Positions 10,861 through 22,505 of a stretch of DNA of 64,000 nt are shown here, piece after piece. The stretch comes from Acarospora socialis (Eukaryota > Ascomycota > Lecanoromycetes > Acarosporales > Acarosporaceae). The DNA lies in contig JAMYGW020000003.1 of the NCBI GenBank assembly GCA_025617375.2, positions 1,302,001-1,366,000 on the forward strand, written 5' to 3'. A model generated the notes under the pieces. It ran no database searches, was not told the origin of the DNA, and saw nothing but the letters and a program-made list of their open reading frames with translations. Numbering within the stretch: position 1 is the first letter of the stretch; every line of letters begins with the position of its first letter. A program made the translations under genes and the position numbers.

Positions 10861-12391
10861 ATGGACCTCGCACGGTCTGGTAAGTAAAGCTTTGCTATGA
10901 CGTTCTCTCCATCGAGCTAATAGTGATTCATCAGATGGTGCGTTTTCCTGGCGTGCACTTCGTCGGGGATGTCTCCTATGCGACAACGTCAGTCCATCCT
11001 GTCCCGTCTGCGCTTCGGATGAAAAATGCTACCTCTCGTCCGCGTCATGTACCGCGTGCCCCTCGACCTCGTGCGTCAAGATTAGTACTGTCGGGCAAGA
11101 CGCCTCTGCGTCGTCACCTTCGGGGCATAATTCGTCGACTGCTGGCGCTATTGCGGGAGGCGTGGTTGGTGGGCTTGTGGTCATTGCTCTTGCTACATGG
11201 CTGGTATGGAGATTCTGCATTAAGCCCCGGCGGGAAGCCTACGACGACGGCGACTGGCCTGAGGACGAAGCCAATGGGGAAAAGGGAGACGACAGGTTCA
11301 CAATGCAACGAAACGCCAGGACATCAACCCATACTGTTGGATCGATCGCCTCTACAGTTCTCACTCGAGCCTCCAACGTCATTCAAATCGCCTACATACC
11401 AGGGGTAACCAATCGGTCGCCACCATCTACTCCGGGTCTTCTCATTCCTCCTGTCCCGCCTTTGCCATACGGCTCCAGTCCCTCGATGAGCGCCTCCACT
11501 CCTCAGTTCGGCCAGGACGAACATTTCTTTATGCCTGGAGATTTTCGAGACTCGACCTACTCGGGTGTGACCGACGAGGACGGTCGAAGTAGTTTCGCTC
11601 GACAAAGTATAACGCCGAGCCTGGCAAGGAGCAGCGTGGCAACCACTATCTACCGCAACAACGCCATCATCAACCCTTCTCCCGCACAAACCATCGTTCG
11701 CGGCAAAGCGGCCGTGGTAAGTGTGAAGTCGAGCGGCACCACCACGCCCATCGAGTCTCCAGACGGATCGGCACCACCTGTGCCGACCATCGACTTCGAA
11801 AGACACGCACAGCTCGGAGGGTTTGGCAGCAGTAACGGCCCTATCATTGCAAGAGCAGGCACAGCAAAGCCGGTCACCGTACGGAAGACATCGTCGCAAG
11901 GCAAGCTGTCCGTTCGCAATGAGTCCTCCGTAGGAAGCGCCAGCACACTCGTCAACGCCAAAGCCGACAAGAATCTCACAACAGAAGATTCGAAGGCACG
12001 CACACCTCAGTCCAACACTGGAGCGTCGATATTCGAAGATGCCTCGTCCGACGAGGAAGGTCCAAAGTCAACCCCGGGGAAGAGTTTGATGGGCCACGAC
12101 CGGGCCGTGTCCCAGGCCATCACCGAGATTGAAGACTCACCCGCCGTCAAACAATCCCCCTTCCCAGGCTCGAATGGCTTCACCCCACCGGAACGTAACC
12201 CCGCAAGAGGCAACGCCGGTCCATCCGGACACAACAAGAAAGGAAGCCTGAGCCAAGTCATCGAAGAGGCGACACGGAAAGCAAGTCGGGAACCCAGACA
12301 CGGGGGCTTGGGCAGTGTCGGGAGCGTGGGGTCGTTCAAGCGTGACCCGAGTCCATTCTCGGATGAGAACGAAGTTCCAGGAGCTCACTAG
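10861..12391 (+). CDS. OPY2: Opy2-like membrane anchor of HOG osmosensing
   Basis: Single-pass plasma-membrane anchor; yeast Opy2 recruits Ste50-Ste11 for the Sho1 branch of the HOG pathway. Exon 1 is only 19 bases (10861-10879), spliced at GTAAGT to exon 2 at 10935-12391, giving 491 residues beginning MDLARSDGAFSWRALRRG. The N-terminus carries eight cysteines (residues 19, 22, 29, 32, 38, 45, 48 and 53) in the Opy2 extracellular pattern, with the blocks CLLC, SCPVC and SCTACPSTSC. A Ser/Gly linker leads to one membrane helix (GGVVGGLVVIALATWLVWRF, about residues 80-99) with a basic cytosolic flank. The remaining roughly 390 residues are disordered, rich in Ser, Pro and Thr. Identity is strong for the ectodomain and helix; the tail is poorly conserved in the family. 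Confidence 0.9.
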
Positions 12392-12734
12392 CCAACTGGC
12401 GGTGATGTAGGTCCTTTGTTTCCGGCGTTTGAAGGTGTATGTAGGCGAGCTGGATGGCCACCCGCGGTGGAGTGCTGTCACTCGTCGGCGTTCCTTCTTC
12501 TATTTCGATGATTGGTTCTTTAATTTCCTTCGAGACCCTACTAGGGCCGGTATTCGGGTTTACAACAGGCCTCCGTACCTTATGCAAAAGCACTCTAGTT
12601 CTCTCATCTCATGAGTCATCCCACTCGACTGCATTCGTTCAGAACTGTGATCATCACTCATCAGTGGCACACTCGGCCCTGCAGATTACTTCGTTGGCAC
12701 TTCGCCAAAGCCCTTGTGTAAGGTAGACCCCAAG

Positions 12735-12752
12735 GTACTCGTATACGAGTAC
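12735..12752. repeat. perfect 18-bp palindrome
   Basis: The sequence GTACTCGTATACGAGTAC equals its own reverse complement. Its half contains TACGAGTAC(T), a motif also found at 25479-25488, 36818-36827 and 59902-59911 in this window. It could be a binding site for a dimeric regulator or a decayed repeat end; nothing here decides. Confidence 0.6.
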
Positions 12753-13639
12753 TAACTCTGTGCATCAACCCTTGAAGATCGCCCCCGAACACCACGCACC
12801 CCCCCTGTCTTTGACCAACCCAAGCACTTACACATATGGTAACTCTCCTCACCCTTCTCAACCCCTCCCAACCTCCTCGTTCTCTAAGGTAACCAACCAC
12901 AGCCAAGCCACTACCCCCCTCAGACGGAACCAGTATGACTCATCCCACGCCTCGAAGCCAAAATACTCTCGAATCGGATCCCCTTGCGAGAACCCCACCA
13001 CTCACACTAACTAGCTCCGGCCGTTGCCAAGCCCGCATCCACACCCTAATGGATACAAGTAGAGAAAGCACCTGACTTCGCGTCGTAGCATCGCTTTCCC
13101 CGCGCGTTGCGACTAGCCAGTGTTCGTTCGCGAACGGGGCGCGTTCGATCCCAGGCTGGACAATTGATTGGGGCTCCCCCCTCACGGTGCAGCTGCAGAA
13201 GGGCGCATGAACGGTACCAAGGAAGAGACTGGCTATTAAGGTAGTCCATCACTTTCCTGGGGAAGGAATCCGTGTGGTTCCTATTGGGCGAGGGCCTTGA
13301 CTGGGCTTGGACGAAGTACTGAGGGATCGGGAAGCATGCAATTGTTCTGACTCGTTCTGCTACCTACGTGGCTGTATGAGGGGGAGGGCTGGGGTTGAAG
13401 GGTGAGGAAGGGATGGGGTCGGAGGATTTGCGGTGAATACGAAGTGGCTTGGTTGGGAACGAGGGGGTTGGAGAGCTGGGCCGGTGGTGATGAGTCGGAG
13501 GTGGGCCTGGACGTTTTACTTTTGCATGTGCAGCAGGTAGGTTGGCGTTAGGCGGGTTGGGATACGGGGTTGATTGGGGTGGAGTTTGGATGGGATGGGA
13601 TAGGACAGGAGAAGGGGCATGTGAAGGGAAGGGAAAGGG

Positions 13640-13647
13640 TATATAAA
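13640..13647 (+). promoter_or_regulatory. TATA-like box of the VOC-protein gene
   Basis: TATATAAA lies 178 bases upstream of the ATG at 13825 and is followed by a C/T-rich stretch (CCTCTTCCTCTTCCTC), a common fungal core-promoter arrangement. Inferred from motif and position only. Confidence 0.5.
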
Positions 13648-13824
13648 GCACCCACCTCTTCCTCTTCCTCGTGTCTTGTTTCCTTGCCTCGATCAAGAGT
13701 CTTCTCTGCACCGTCTTTGCTCGTTTGATTCGGAAAGACCCAGGATAGCCACTTCGAATCTCCTTCGTCTCACAGACTGCGTTCACGACACGTCCCCTTT
13801 ACCCATCGAACAAGACGCCCAACA

Positions 13825-14512
13825 ATGGCTGAATCGTGTACTCTACCGCCCGCAGGCTCGCCCGTCTGGCTCGAGATTCCGGCCCTGGACGTCGAAAGGG
13901 GTACGTCCCTTTTACTTCCCCTTCCCCTTTCCCTTCCCCTTTCCCTTCCCTTTCCTCCCTACCCCCACCCGCAACACCCCAAAGCCGTCCAAACCTGACG
14001 AGCTTGTCCGCCTCCCACAGCCAAAACCTTCTACACAACCATCTTCCCTTGGACCTTCAAGCCCGCCACGGACACCTACCCCGCGCACAAACTCGCCATG
14101 TTCGCCTTCCCCGGCTCCGAGATGTCCGGCGGCATCAGTCTAGTCGAAGACGGCGCCAAGCGCCAGGCGATGACGGCAGCCCTTGAAGAGGGGGTGAAGG
14201 GTGCGGCTACGGCGGGGATGGCGACGTATTTCCGTGTTGCGAGTATCGAGGAAACGCTTGAGGTATGTACTTTCTCTCGTCTGTTTTGTCGGGTGTTGTG
14301 GGGGGTTTTCTGCGTTTGGGGTGGGCATGGGTAGGAGGACGAGGATGTTGGGCTGACGTTTGGGGGCGGTATAGAAGATCGAGAAGGCGGGCGGCAAGAT
14401 TGTCAAGGGGAAGGAGATGGAGGGGAATAATGGGTGGCATGCCGTGTTTGCGGATACGGAGGGAAACCGGGCGGCGGTGTATAAGTTCAAGGAAGGTGAT
14501 GGGTCCGCGTGA
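13825..14512 (+). CDS. VOC-superfamily (glyoxalase/dioxygenase-fold) protein
   Basis: Three exons fit by phase: 13825-13900, 14021-14262 and 14375-14512, giving 151 residues. The protein starts MAESCTLPPAGSPVWLEIPA, followed across the first junction by LDVERAKTFYTTIFPW, the classic first beta-alpha unit of a vicinal-oxygen-chelate domain. The second half (ATYFRVASIEETLEKIEKAGGKIV, then WHAVFADTEGNRAAVYK) repeats the fold. Such single-module proteins dimerise and may bind a divalent metal; the substrate cannot be told. Ligand residues are not typical of true glyoxalase I. Intron 1 contains a pyrimidine tract of CCCTTT-like units. Convergent with DUG1, whose stop is 178 bases away. Confidence 0.87.
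13906..13958 (+). repeat. pyrimidine microsatellite in intron
   Basis: About 50 bases of almost pure C/T in CCCCTT and CCCTTT units lie just after the donor of intron 1 of the VOC-protein gene. Such tracts vary in length between strains and can affect splicing, but there is no direct sign of a function here. Confidence 0.7.
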
Positions 14513-14689
14513 GGGGAGAGGTTGTGGGGTTGATGGAGATAGGGGTTGGATGGACGCTTGTAGAGACGGTTGAACTTGTAGCGTTCCTGGAGAAGTTCGA
14601 GATAATCAAGGGAGGAAAATGATGGAGGATCAGCTGAGATATCGTCAATATTCGTGACAGCGTTTCTAGCCGTTGGTAGGTGCTTGAAT

Positions 14690-16340
14690 TTAGTCTGACA
14701 TTGGTTCCTCTGCGACATAATGCAGGTATGCGCCTAACAGCTTGATGCCTTCAATATAGTTCCTCTTGTCCAGCTTCTCGTTGATGGAATGCGCCGCGTC
14801 GGTCGAGCTTCCCATCGGCAGCAGGAGAACCTTCTTACCCGTTGCTTCCTCGAATGTGATCGTGACGGGTATACTGTGGAGACTTAGTATCGATACGATG
14901 ACAGGACCTGTGAAGAACTGCATACCTGCCACCTTCTCTTGTAAAGTCAGGCTTGGCTCCAAATACCCGCTCCACGGCTTTGCTGGCAGCGGTGAAGTTC
15001 CAGTTCTTCGGGCTCGCGGCCCACCATTTGCCGGCATGCTGTAAACTTATGTCCATTGTATTCTTACTCTTCAGCTTCGCGAATTCCTCCTTGACGTGTT
15101 TGTAGACGAGCTTGTTGACTTCTTCGATCTCCATATTAGGCACGGTTCGAATGGAGAATTTTCCGATCACCTTGGCAGGAATGACCGTCTTGGCTCCTGG
15201 AGCGGAGAACGCCCCTTCGACACCGTGAACGGAAAGGGATGGATACCGCCATCTCGCCATCAGGGTCTTCTGTTTGTCGTCATATATGGCCGTCTTACTT
15301 CCGAGCGCCTCGTATAGATTGTCCATGGTATAGCTGATGTCTCCGTAAAGCGACCGTTCCTCCTCAGTCATGGGCGCTACCAGGTCGTTGAGCCCAGAGA
15401 TTCGAATGTTTCCATCAGTGTCAACCAACGTCCCAAGGACTTTCACCAAGTCTGTCATTGGCTCATGCGCTGTGCCTCCGAAAACACCACTGTGGAGATC
15501 TTGACCTGGTCCTGAGATGGTAATTGAGTAGTAATTGCATCCACGTAGGCCATATGTTAGACATGGCTTTTCCGTGCCAAGCCAGTAGTTGTCGGATATG
15601 CATACGGCGTCGGCGTCCTTGAAAAACTTCTTGCTCTCCGCCTCGATGAAGTCATCCAGTCCTTCAGACCCGGATTCTTCCATGCCTTCAAAGCACATAA
15701 GCAAGTTAACAGGAAACTCAACGCCCGCTTTCTGATGTGTCTCAATAACATTCAGCCAGCCTAGAACAGGCCCTTTGTCATCTGTCGAACCACGCCCGTA
15801 CATTCTTCCTTTATCGTCAACTGTAAGCTTAAAGGGCTCCGTCGCCCATCCATCATCTTTCAGCGCAGGTTGAACGTCGTAGTGTCCGTACACCAATATC
15901 GTTCGCTTGTTCTTGTCATTCCCATACCGTGCTATGACAACTGGTGGAAGCTCAAGGTGTTCTTTGCCTGGTTGCTTCCCAAGTGGTCGTTGGTGAACCT
16001 CGGCGCCCAGACCTTCGAGCTCGGAGGCAAGGAATTGACCCATCTGGTACAGTCAGTATCATACTACCCCGGACATGTTTACTTTCAGTCACGCTTGCCT
16101 TGAACACATCTTCTCTTCTCTCTTCGTCCGCAGAAACAGAGGGTATAGCAACAGCTTTACGCAGCCCTGTATTACCTGTTAGCCCAATATCTACCATTCA
16201 GAGCAAACAGGACACCAACGCTCGATGAAAGGTCCTGACAAGTTATTTACCCTAATTGTAAACGTGTAAGCCTCTTGTGCAGCATACTTTGGTCATTGGC
16301 GTCCTAACTGCTTGAAGTATGTGTCTAGTATAGGAGCCAT
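14690..16340 (-). CDS. DUG1: Cys-Gly metallodipeptidase Dug1 (M20 family)
   Basis: Di-zinc/manganese M20 peptidase that cleaves Cys-Gly and with Dug2-Dug3 supports cytosolic glutathione degradation. Five exons fit by phase: 16340-16309, 16251-16220, 16166-16099, 16043-14926 and 14873-14690, for 477 residues (yeast Dug1 has 481). The start [20 protein letters not shown] and [14 protein letters not shown] match the family N-terminus. Metal-site blocks: YGHYDVQPA (His about 98), [27 protein letters not shown] and the C-terminal [20 protein letters not shown]. Two 32-base exons are unusual. Intron 3 (16098-16044) is best read as a GC-AG intron with donor AAG|GCAAGC, because this yields the conserved [13 protein letters not shown] join; a GT donor 9 bases later would add three residues. 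Divergent from the DUF6594 gene. Confidence 0.93.
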
Positions 16341-16733
16341 GACTTCGGTATTACGACTCTGCACTGATAGATAGCTTGAGTTTGTATACTGATGTCTCCT
16401 TGGAGGTGCTCGTACGAATGGGCGAGAGCAAGAGTTGAGCGGTGATAAGGGTTGCAAGGATAGTATGGAGAACTTGTGGGGCGATAGGACGTGGGGCATT
16501 TGGATGGTACCTTCGTCCTAATATTAATGATTGGACGTACCATAAATAACGCTAATGCCTACAATAAAACACTCTACATTTTGGAAAGCTGCCACCCTTC
16601 CTCAGAATCATACCTTTACTTGTCAAAAACTGTTACTGCAACTTCATGTCGTCGTGGTTGTATTTGCTGCCACTAACACCTCCATACAGAGCGTCTTTTG
16701 CTTTCCAGCAGCTCGCTTCGCTCTAGATTCAAG
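16341..16733. promoter_or_regulatory. shared divergent promoter, DUG1 / DUF6594 gene
   Basis: 393 bases separate two divergent start codons. AT-richer than the coding flanks around 16520-16570. No specific operator is recognisable. Confidence 0.45.
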
Positions 16734-17818
16734 ATGTCAGTGCCGGACGAGACGTTTGGCTATGAGCGACTCACGAAAACATTAGCTTTGGATCATGATT
16801 TATCCATGTTTCGACGTTTCGCTGCCCTCAACATCCGAAATATTCTTTACTTGCAAAGCGAGCTACAAGCACTGGAGTTCAAACTACACCGTATTGACAA
16901 CAATGCTAATGACATTAGCAAGGGCAATGCAATCTGGGGACAGCCACGAAGCTGGTATTGGGCAAGTAGAAGCCAGGATGCCCCAGACTTGGAAGAGGAG
17001 AGGGAGAAATATTGGGATGTAGTGCTCAAAATCCGAGAGCTTCTTGAGAAATACAGTATGTCAGTCAATCATTTGTTTTCGTCGAGAAATCTGTCATCAT
17101 TTTACAACAAGTGACTCAACTCCCATCTGTCGCTTAATTTAAGAGCAGTCTTCTATTTGGTGGTGCCAACAATGGGGTGCTTTTTCTTCTAGATACAGCG
17201 CTTCGTCACCAAGCTTGGCTGCAATCCCTCAAATCTCCCTCTGAGCGGTCCTGGTCTACACTTCACGCGTTCATTGAGAGCAACCGAACCATGCTCTCCG
17301 AAGCGGATGCAAAGTACATGGCCATGGACACACGCCACGATCTTGCCGCTCTGACGTGGCGTGAAAAGGAGATTCTAAGCCTCTGGATGGAGGAGTACTT
17401 GATGAAGCTTTTCAGGAAAAAGGTATGACTGTACCATAAGTAGCAGGGTACCTCATCATGTTGACGACGCTGTTAGGATGACAATCTCACAAATCATCAG
17501 ATGGGTTTCATCTCCGAGGAAAAGATAGCCCTGGTTGTACGTCTATTAGCCATCTTGCTGTCCTCAGTGCTACCAATTCTCTCCATTGTGTTACTATACG
17601 TCATTAAATCTACAGCAGTTCGGCTTGGAGTCATCATTATATGTTCAGTGCTGTGCTCGTTGGCGCTAGCTTTACTCAGTAATGCAAGAAATGCAGAGAT
17701 TCTAGCTGTTACTGCTGCGTGAGTGTCTCATTCCTCTTGTATGATCTCAACACTAAATCTACATAGGTATGCAGCGGTGCAGGTGGTGTTCGTTGGCGAA
17801 AACATCAACAGCTCATAA
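16734..17818 (+). CDS. DUF6594 domain membrane protein
   Basis: Fungal-specific family of unknown function. Four exons fit by phase: 16734-17055, 17193-17422, 17477-17718 and 17767-17818, giving 281 residues. The N-terminal block (FGYERLTKTLALDHDLSMFR then FAALNIRNILYLQSELQALE) and helical middle part are typical. Exon 3 encodes two closely spaced hydrophobic helices (IALVVRLLAILLSSVLPILS and a second around RLGVIIICSVLCSLALALLS), and the C-terminal exon completes the conserved ARNAEILAVTAAYAAVQVVF-like ending. Family members are often expanded in plant-associated and stress-tolerant ascomycetes. The acceptor of exon 3 could instead lie 24 bases later (also in phase), removing eight residues. 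Confidence 0.85.
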
Positions 17819-19217
17819 TTCATAACCTCATCAGAGACTTCTCGCTACTATTTCAGCAGATATTGATGTTGTGCTACTTAAGAGACCCATCTCACTTGAG
17901 ATTTATCTTATTGAGCCATAATATCAGAGCGCCATTCATATCAAAGAGTTGATGGTGCGCAAACCCAATGAGTGGGTTACTTTGCCCATGGCACTTCTAC
18001 TTTACAAGTACTAAAAGACCTGCCTGACCGCGAAGTCAGGCTCTAAGTGACTATATGTTAGGCACACCTGTAAGAATTTACCTTTGTTATTGACACTGCT
18101 AGAAGTGGCAGATATGGAGAAATTGAACTTTGGGCATGTGAGAAAGAGATGGGCAACCTGAAAGCTATCTTGAAAGCGGATCCCTAATTCTTGATGATGT
18201 CTTTGCTACTCTGTCTTTTCTGTCAATGTGAATGCTGAGCCACTCGATCAACCCAGTATACATATTACATGGTAGATCCCAGGGTTCATCTTAGTTATGC
18301 TAGCTTCCAGCTTCCTCCAATGATACCTAGAAAATTACAGCCTGGGTTGCACGGTTCTCCAAGCCATCTACATGAAGCTTCATGTCTAAGCAACCCATGA
18401 AGATGTCAGCACTATCCAAGTCAGCCTTGTCTTTTTCACCCTAGCAATGCCTGCATGAATCTGCGGCGACCGCTGAACTCAGATAGGCGATCATCGTATA
18501 GCTTGAAGCCTCCACGCTTAGGCAACCATGTTTGCATAATCAGCCTTGCTCAATCAAACTTTGTATCCGATCCCATGGTCTTTTATCAAAGCCGTGTCTT
18601 GAATGACCCTGGTCTGCGTGGTTACGATTATAGGGATTGGTGCCACACAGTTCAATCCCTTATTTCTATACCGAGTAGTGTCCGCATACGTTCTGCACCG
18701 CCCGCAAGGCATATCCCATCAATGGGAGCAGGCGAGTCGGCCCACTGAGTGCGCTATCCAGTCGAACCCTTCTGTCCACTCCTGAATCAGCCGAAGGATG
18801 CCATTTCATCTAATCACTGCAGCAATCTGTGCACGAGCCAGCTGAACGCCGTAAGAATATGTTGTAAAGCATCTCTTGCCTATCACGATGATCGCCGAAA
18901 AAGTCTGTCAAAGACTCCCCCAGCCAATCGGCACATAGAGCACTTGCCCAACAACTTCCCTGAATACTTTTATACGTTTGACTTCCACCTTTCTCGTGTT
19001 GAATTGTCTATGCAGCTGACAGCTGTCTGGTAGATGTGAAGCTTTTATACGTATGTACACGGATCCTCAAATGTTGTCTGATGACTGTCTCATGACCTTA
19101 TTTATAGGTCACACTCAATCCTTTCTAAACTAGGTCTACATTGCCAGACAAAAACTCATACAACACACGGAGAAGAGAACCCAAGTGCAGTCCCAACAGA
19201 GCCGTCGTTGGTCCCCA
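17819..19217. other. 1.4 kb without a recognised gene
   Basis: Moderately AT-rich sequence. All frames are short and I recognise no domain. Part of it (about 17830-18350) has the low-CpG look of the relic at 2.6-4.5 kb, so an eroded gene is possible, but I could not identify one. Confidence 0.4.
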
Positions 19218-21830
19218 ATGTCATCGCCGGAATACAAAAAGGCTTGGGTCAGCCCTTTCGCACCAAGCGACTCAAGCGCATGGCCTGATAGATGGTGGAA
19301 AGCATACTGGATAGGTCCATTTGACCTCCACAAGGACCATTGCGCGGAGGTGGCAAGCCAGAATACGTCTCCAGAGGCTACCGAGCTTCAACGATTACGC
19401 CGACTCGCTGACGCCCAACATACAGAGGGCAATTACATAGGAGCTCGATTCTCCTTGGCGCAGATTGTGGAACAATATATCTCAGACCGCCAGCACACAT
19501 CTGTATGGAGTCCATGGGCCAGGGATGTTGAGGAGAATATGAAGAAACAACATACCTTGGACCACAGAATTCGAACAACTATTGGTGGAATAATCAATAG
19601 CTATTTCACACAGTGCCCCGAATTGAGTGACGTTTTACGGGACCAGAAGGATGAACCTGCCTTTGGTCATAAACCTTTCTATGATGCGGTGGAGGAGGAA
19701 CGCAACTTTGAAGATCCCCGCGTCCTATATACGATACGAGTCATCCTCTACTACGCAGCCACTGAGTTGTATCAACCCGATGCAGAATGGATATGGAAGA
19801 GTTACAGACAGGCTCTGAGCTGTACTGAGCGGGTTTTTGGCTCTCAGCACCCTGACATCATTCATCTCCTGCAGGGCTCGGCTCGGGCCATCGAGAAGCG
19901 AGAAATGAATGCTTACTGGAGTCAACCTAAGGAGGAGCGGTCTTTCAACCCGGATGATAAGAAGGAGGCTGAGAAACACAAGCTTCAGAGCATGGGGCGC
20001 TGGAAGGGTGAAGTCGAAGCTTTGCTGTCGCGTGCTCTGTCTGGGCTTCGAAAACTACATGGATATACAGGGCAACCCACACTCGATTGTGCATACGACA
20101 TTGTGGCATTCCACAGAAGGGTCGGGGAAGCAGATGCGGCCGAGTCGACGTTGCGAGAGATGTGTGAGATTACGAAACAGGACCTGGGAGAAGAGCATGA
20201 TGAGACGCTGAGATTCAAAGCGGAAATGTCAAGTCTGCTTCTTGAACAGAATCGGTCGGTGGATGCTGGACTCAACGTTCACAAATACATCTCAGAGCAT
20301 TGGGAAGCGATTCAGAATGCATCACTCCGGGAATGGGAATTCACTTTATTTGACAAGCACACGAAAATGCGTGGCTGGGGAGCAATGATCTTACTCAACG
20401 ACAACCTTTCACGTCACCAAGCTCCATTCCACTTTACGTGGGCAGACCATACTCTATATACGTCGCCTGTACGCAATGTCAAGCTTTTGCCCATGTTTCC
20501 CTCCAAAGACCAGAAGGACTGTGCATGGAGATTTAGTCGCGGAGCTGCGGAAGGCGGGAATGATCTACAGGCACCCACCACAGACGTTGGAGCCAAGGCT
20601 TTGCTGTTTCAGAGCAGTGTAAACAGCGACTTATCGGTCGATTTGCGGGTCCCATATATTCCATATTCTCACTTCATGGGCACTGTGAGCTTTGAAAAGG
20701 GCGAACCATACCTTGAATATGTGAAAGCAGAAGACACTAAAGTTAGTCGCATGATATATGAGAAGGCTGAAGCAAATACTCCGATCAAGATCAGTAACTT
20801 TATGGAAGTCCCTGAGTCAGACTCAATGGAGGAGAACAAGGAAGTCATGAATGCGGAGGAGTATTTGAACCTGAATGTCAGTAGTTGTTCTTTGTGTACC
20901 GCAATTCTACATGACTGACGTTCACCTTCAGTTTGGATCTTATGGCCATGTATCAAAGGTTCAAGGCTTCTTCAATTACGTACCTACAGATTCTTCATTG
21001 TTGTTAGGAGACACCTTGCCCCAGCTTAATCTTGTCTCCTCGAAATGGGCAGATTGGAAGCACTTCACTCTACATCCTCCACCGAATAACACGCCTTCAC
21101 TGGAGCTTTTGGATGGAATAGAAATCAGGTGCCACGGCTACATATCGGGAACTTGGACGGATATCGATCTGCAGCTCCAGCGGAAAGTATTCAAGCTGTT
21201 CGTTGTCGACGCAGTGTTCTCAGCCGCAGATGCCACTTGCTTGTTCGCTCTACCAGCAGCTGATGCATTGGAATCTCCCCGATACCATGAACGTGAGTAG
21301 AACTGCATGGTAGTAGTTATTACGCTGATGTGGCAACCATAATAGTCTCTGGAACTGAGAAGCGAACATTCTGTGGCAAACTCAATCCCTCCTTGTATCG
21401 TTTGAGTATTGTGGCTCTTTGCAAACCTCGTGCAGTGTACAAACGGAAAATGAAAGGTGGTGAAGGTAAACATACTGTTTTTTTTACAACAAGTCGGTGT
21501 CAATTTGACTAACTTAAGATCACAGTGAATAATTCATCCGAGGACGCCGATTTCTGGGAGGAAATGAACCGACGCGAGCGGTGGGATCGAGATTTTGAAG
21601 GCAGGAAGCCCTCAGATCAAGAGGACAAAGATGAATTGAAGCAAGCTCTCAGTACCGAGGAACAGTCACGCTCGGCATGGGATCAGCGGTACAAATATCG
21701 TCAATCAGAAGGGAATGCGGGTACAGGTGATTCTATTGCTGAGGCAGCTCAGTCATCAGTCACGGTGCAACTCAAAGAGAAGAATCAATCAGGGAGTGGT
21801 TTTCGACAAAAGCTTCGAACACTGTTTTAG
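19218..21830 (+). CDS. unrecognised large protein with TPR-like repeats
   Basis: I do not recognise the family. Four exons fit by phase: 19218-20876, 20932-21292, 21346-21465 and 21526-21830, for 814 residues. The start is the first in-frame ATG after an upstream stop (TAG at 19131). Residues about 60-360 are helical, with kinesin-light-chain-type tetratricopeptide signatures: RVFGSQHPDIIHLL around residue 210 and DLGEEHDETLRFKAEMSSLL around residue 330. The middle (about 390-550) is predicted beta-rich with aromatic residues and no known motif. The last exon is charged and Glu/Arg-rich. No signal peptide or membrane helix. It stands alone between gene-poor stretches, consistent with a lineage-restricted gene. 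The exon structure is good; the function is unknown. Confidence 0.72.
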
Positions 21831-22505
21831 CAAGCTAGCCTAAACTTCACCTCGTGTCAGAGAGCCAATGGCGGCAAGTAGTCGGTAGCATCCGTACGAT
21901 ACATGGCCTGGGTAGCCTTGAGACCGATCGTGCAGAGAAGCATGAAAATGAATTGACATTCAAACCGATTACCTTCTGGACGGGTCAGGGCTGAAAGGAT
22001 TTACACGAGCATTCGTTGAGTTTCTTGCCTACGGCATGAATGGCACAGGGTTTGGCTTCACTGTATGTGCAGCCGAGTCAAGCAACTGCCAACAAGTAAG
22101 GCGGCTCACTTTCAGGTGCTTGTGAAAATGCTGTTATAACTCTATCTTGTGTAGTCTATGCTTGAAGTAGTCGAGCGTTGAGGATTTGTCTGATACTATG
22201 TAACATTTTGTACATGGGCTCATCGAGCACGCAGCGCATGCTTCGAGCCAGGCGGGATAGCCAAATGATAAATGTCTCCAGATAGAGGGAAGCAAGACTA
22301 TGATACAGTCACACGAGGTGTATGATTTCGAAGTCCGCAAGAAAGCCCTTCAAACAAGGACATCGAAGTGAATTCAAGTCCGATCCAGCAAACGGTCCGA
22401 ATCGCGGTGTCCGATGATCCTCTACACCCAGACTACCTCATGCTCAGTGTTTCCAAGCACCTGCCGCCGTTTTCCCTAGCGTGGACGTGACAGCTTGCGA
22501 CCATT
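21831..22505. other. convergent intergenic region
   Basis: Between the ends of the TPR-like gene and MRPL20. No gene or repeat is recognisable; probably two 3' untranslated regions and terminators. Confidence 0.45.

Larger units (their letters stand above)
12392..13824. other. intergenic region with palindrome and promoter
   Basis: Between the convergent 3' end of OPY2 and the VOC-protein gene. Contains a perfect 18-base palindrome at 12735-12752 and, near its end, a TATA-like box and pyrimidine-rich leader (listed separately). G-rich frames on the minus strand at 13364-13786 arise from the C/T-biased plus strand and show no domain. I see no gene. Confidence 0.5.

Noticed and set aside
13070-13165. 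tRNA-like sequence containing GTTCGATCC
   Set aside because: The flanking bases do not form a T stem, and no matching acceptor, D or anticodon arms can be drawn around it.
13364-13786. 140-codon Pro-rich minus-strand frame
   Set aside because: Product of the G-rich plus strand in a promoter region; no domain, and a TATA-like box and the VOC-protein start fit the plus strand instead.
17819-19217. possible transposon or retroelement remnant
   Set aside because: I looked for long terminal repeats, terminal inverted repeats, reverse-transcriptase or transposase motifs and target-site duplications and saw none.
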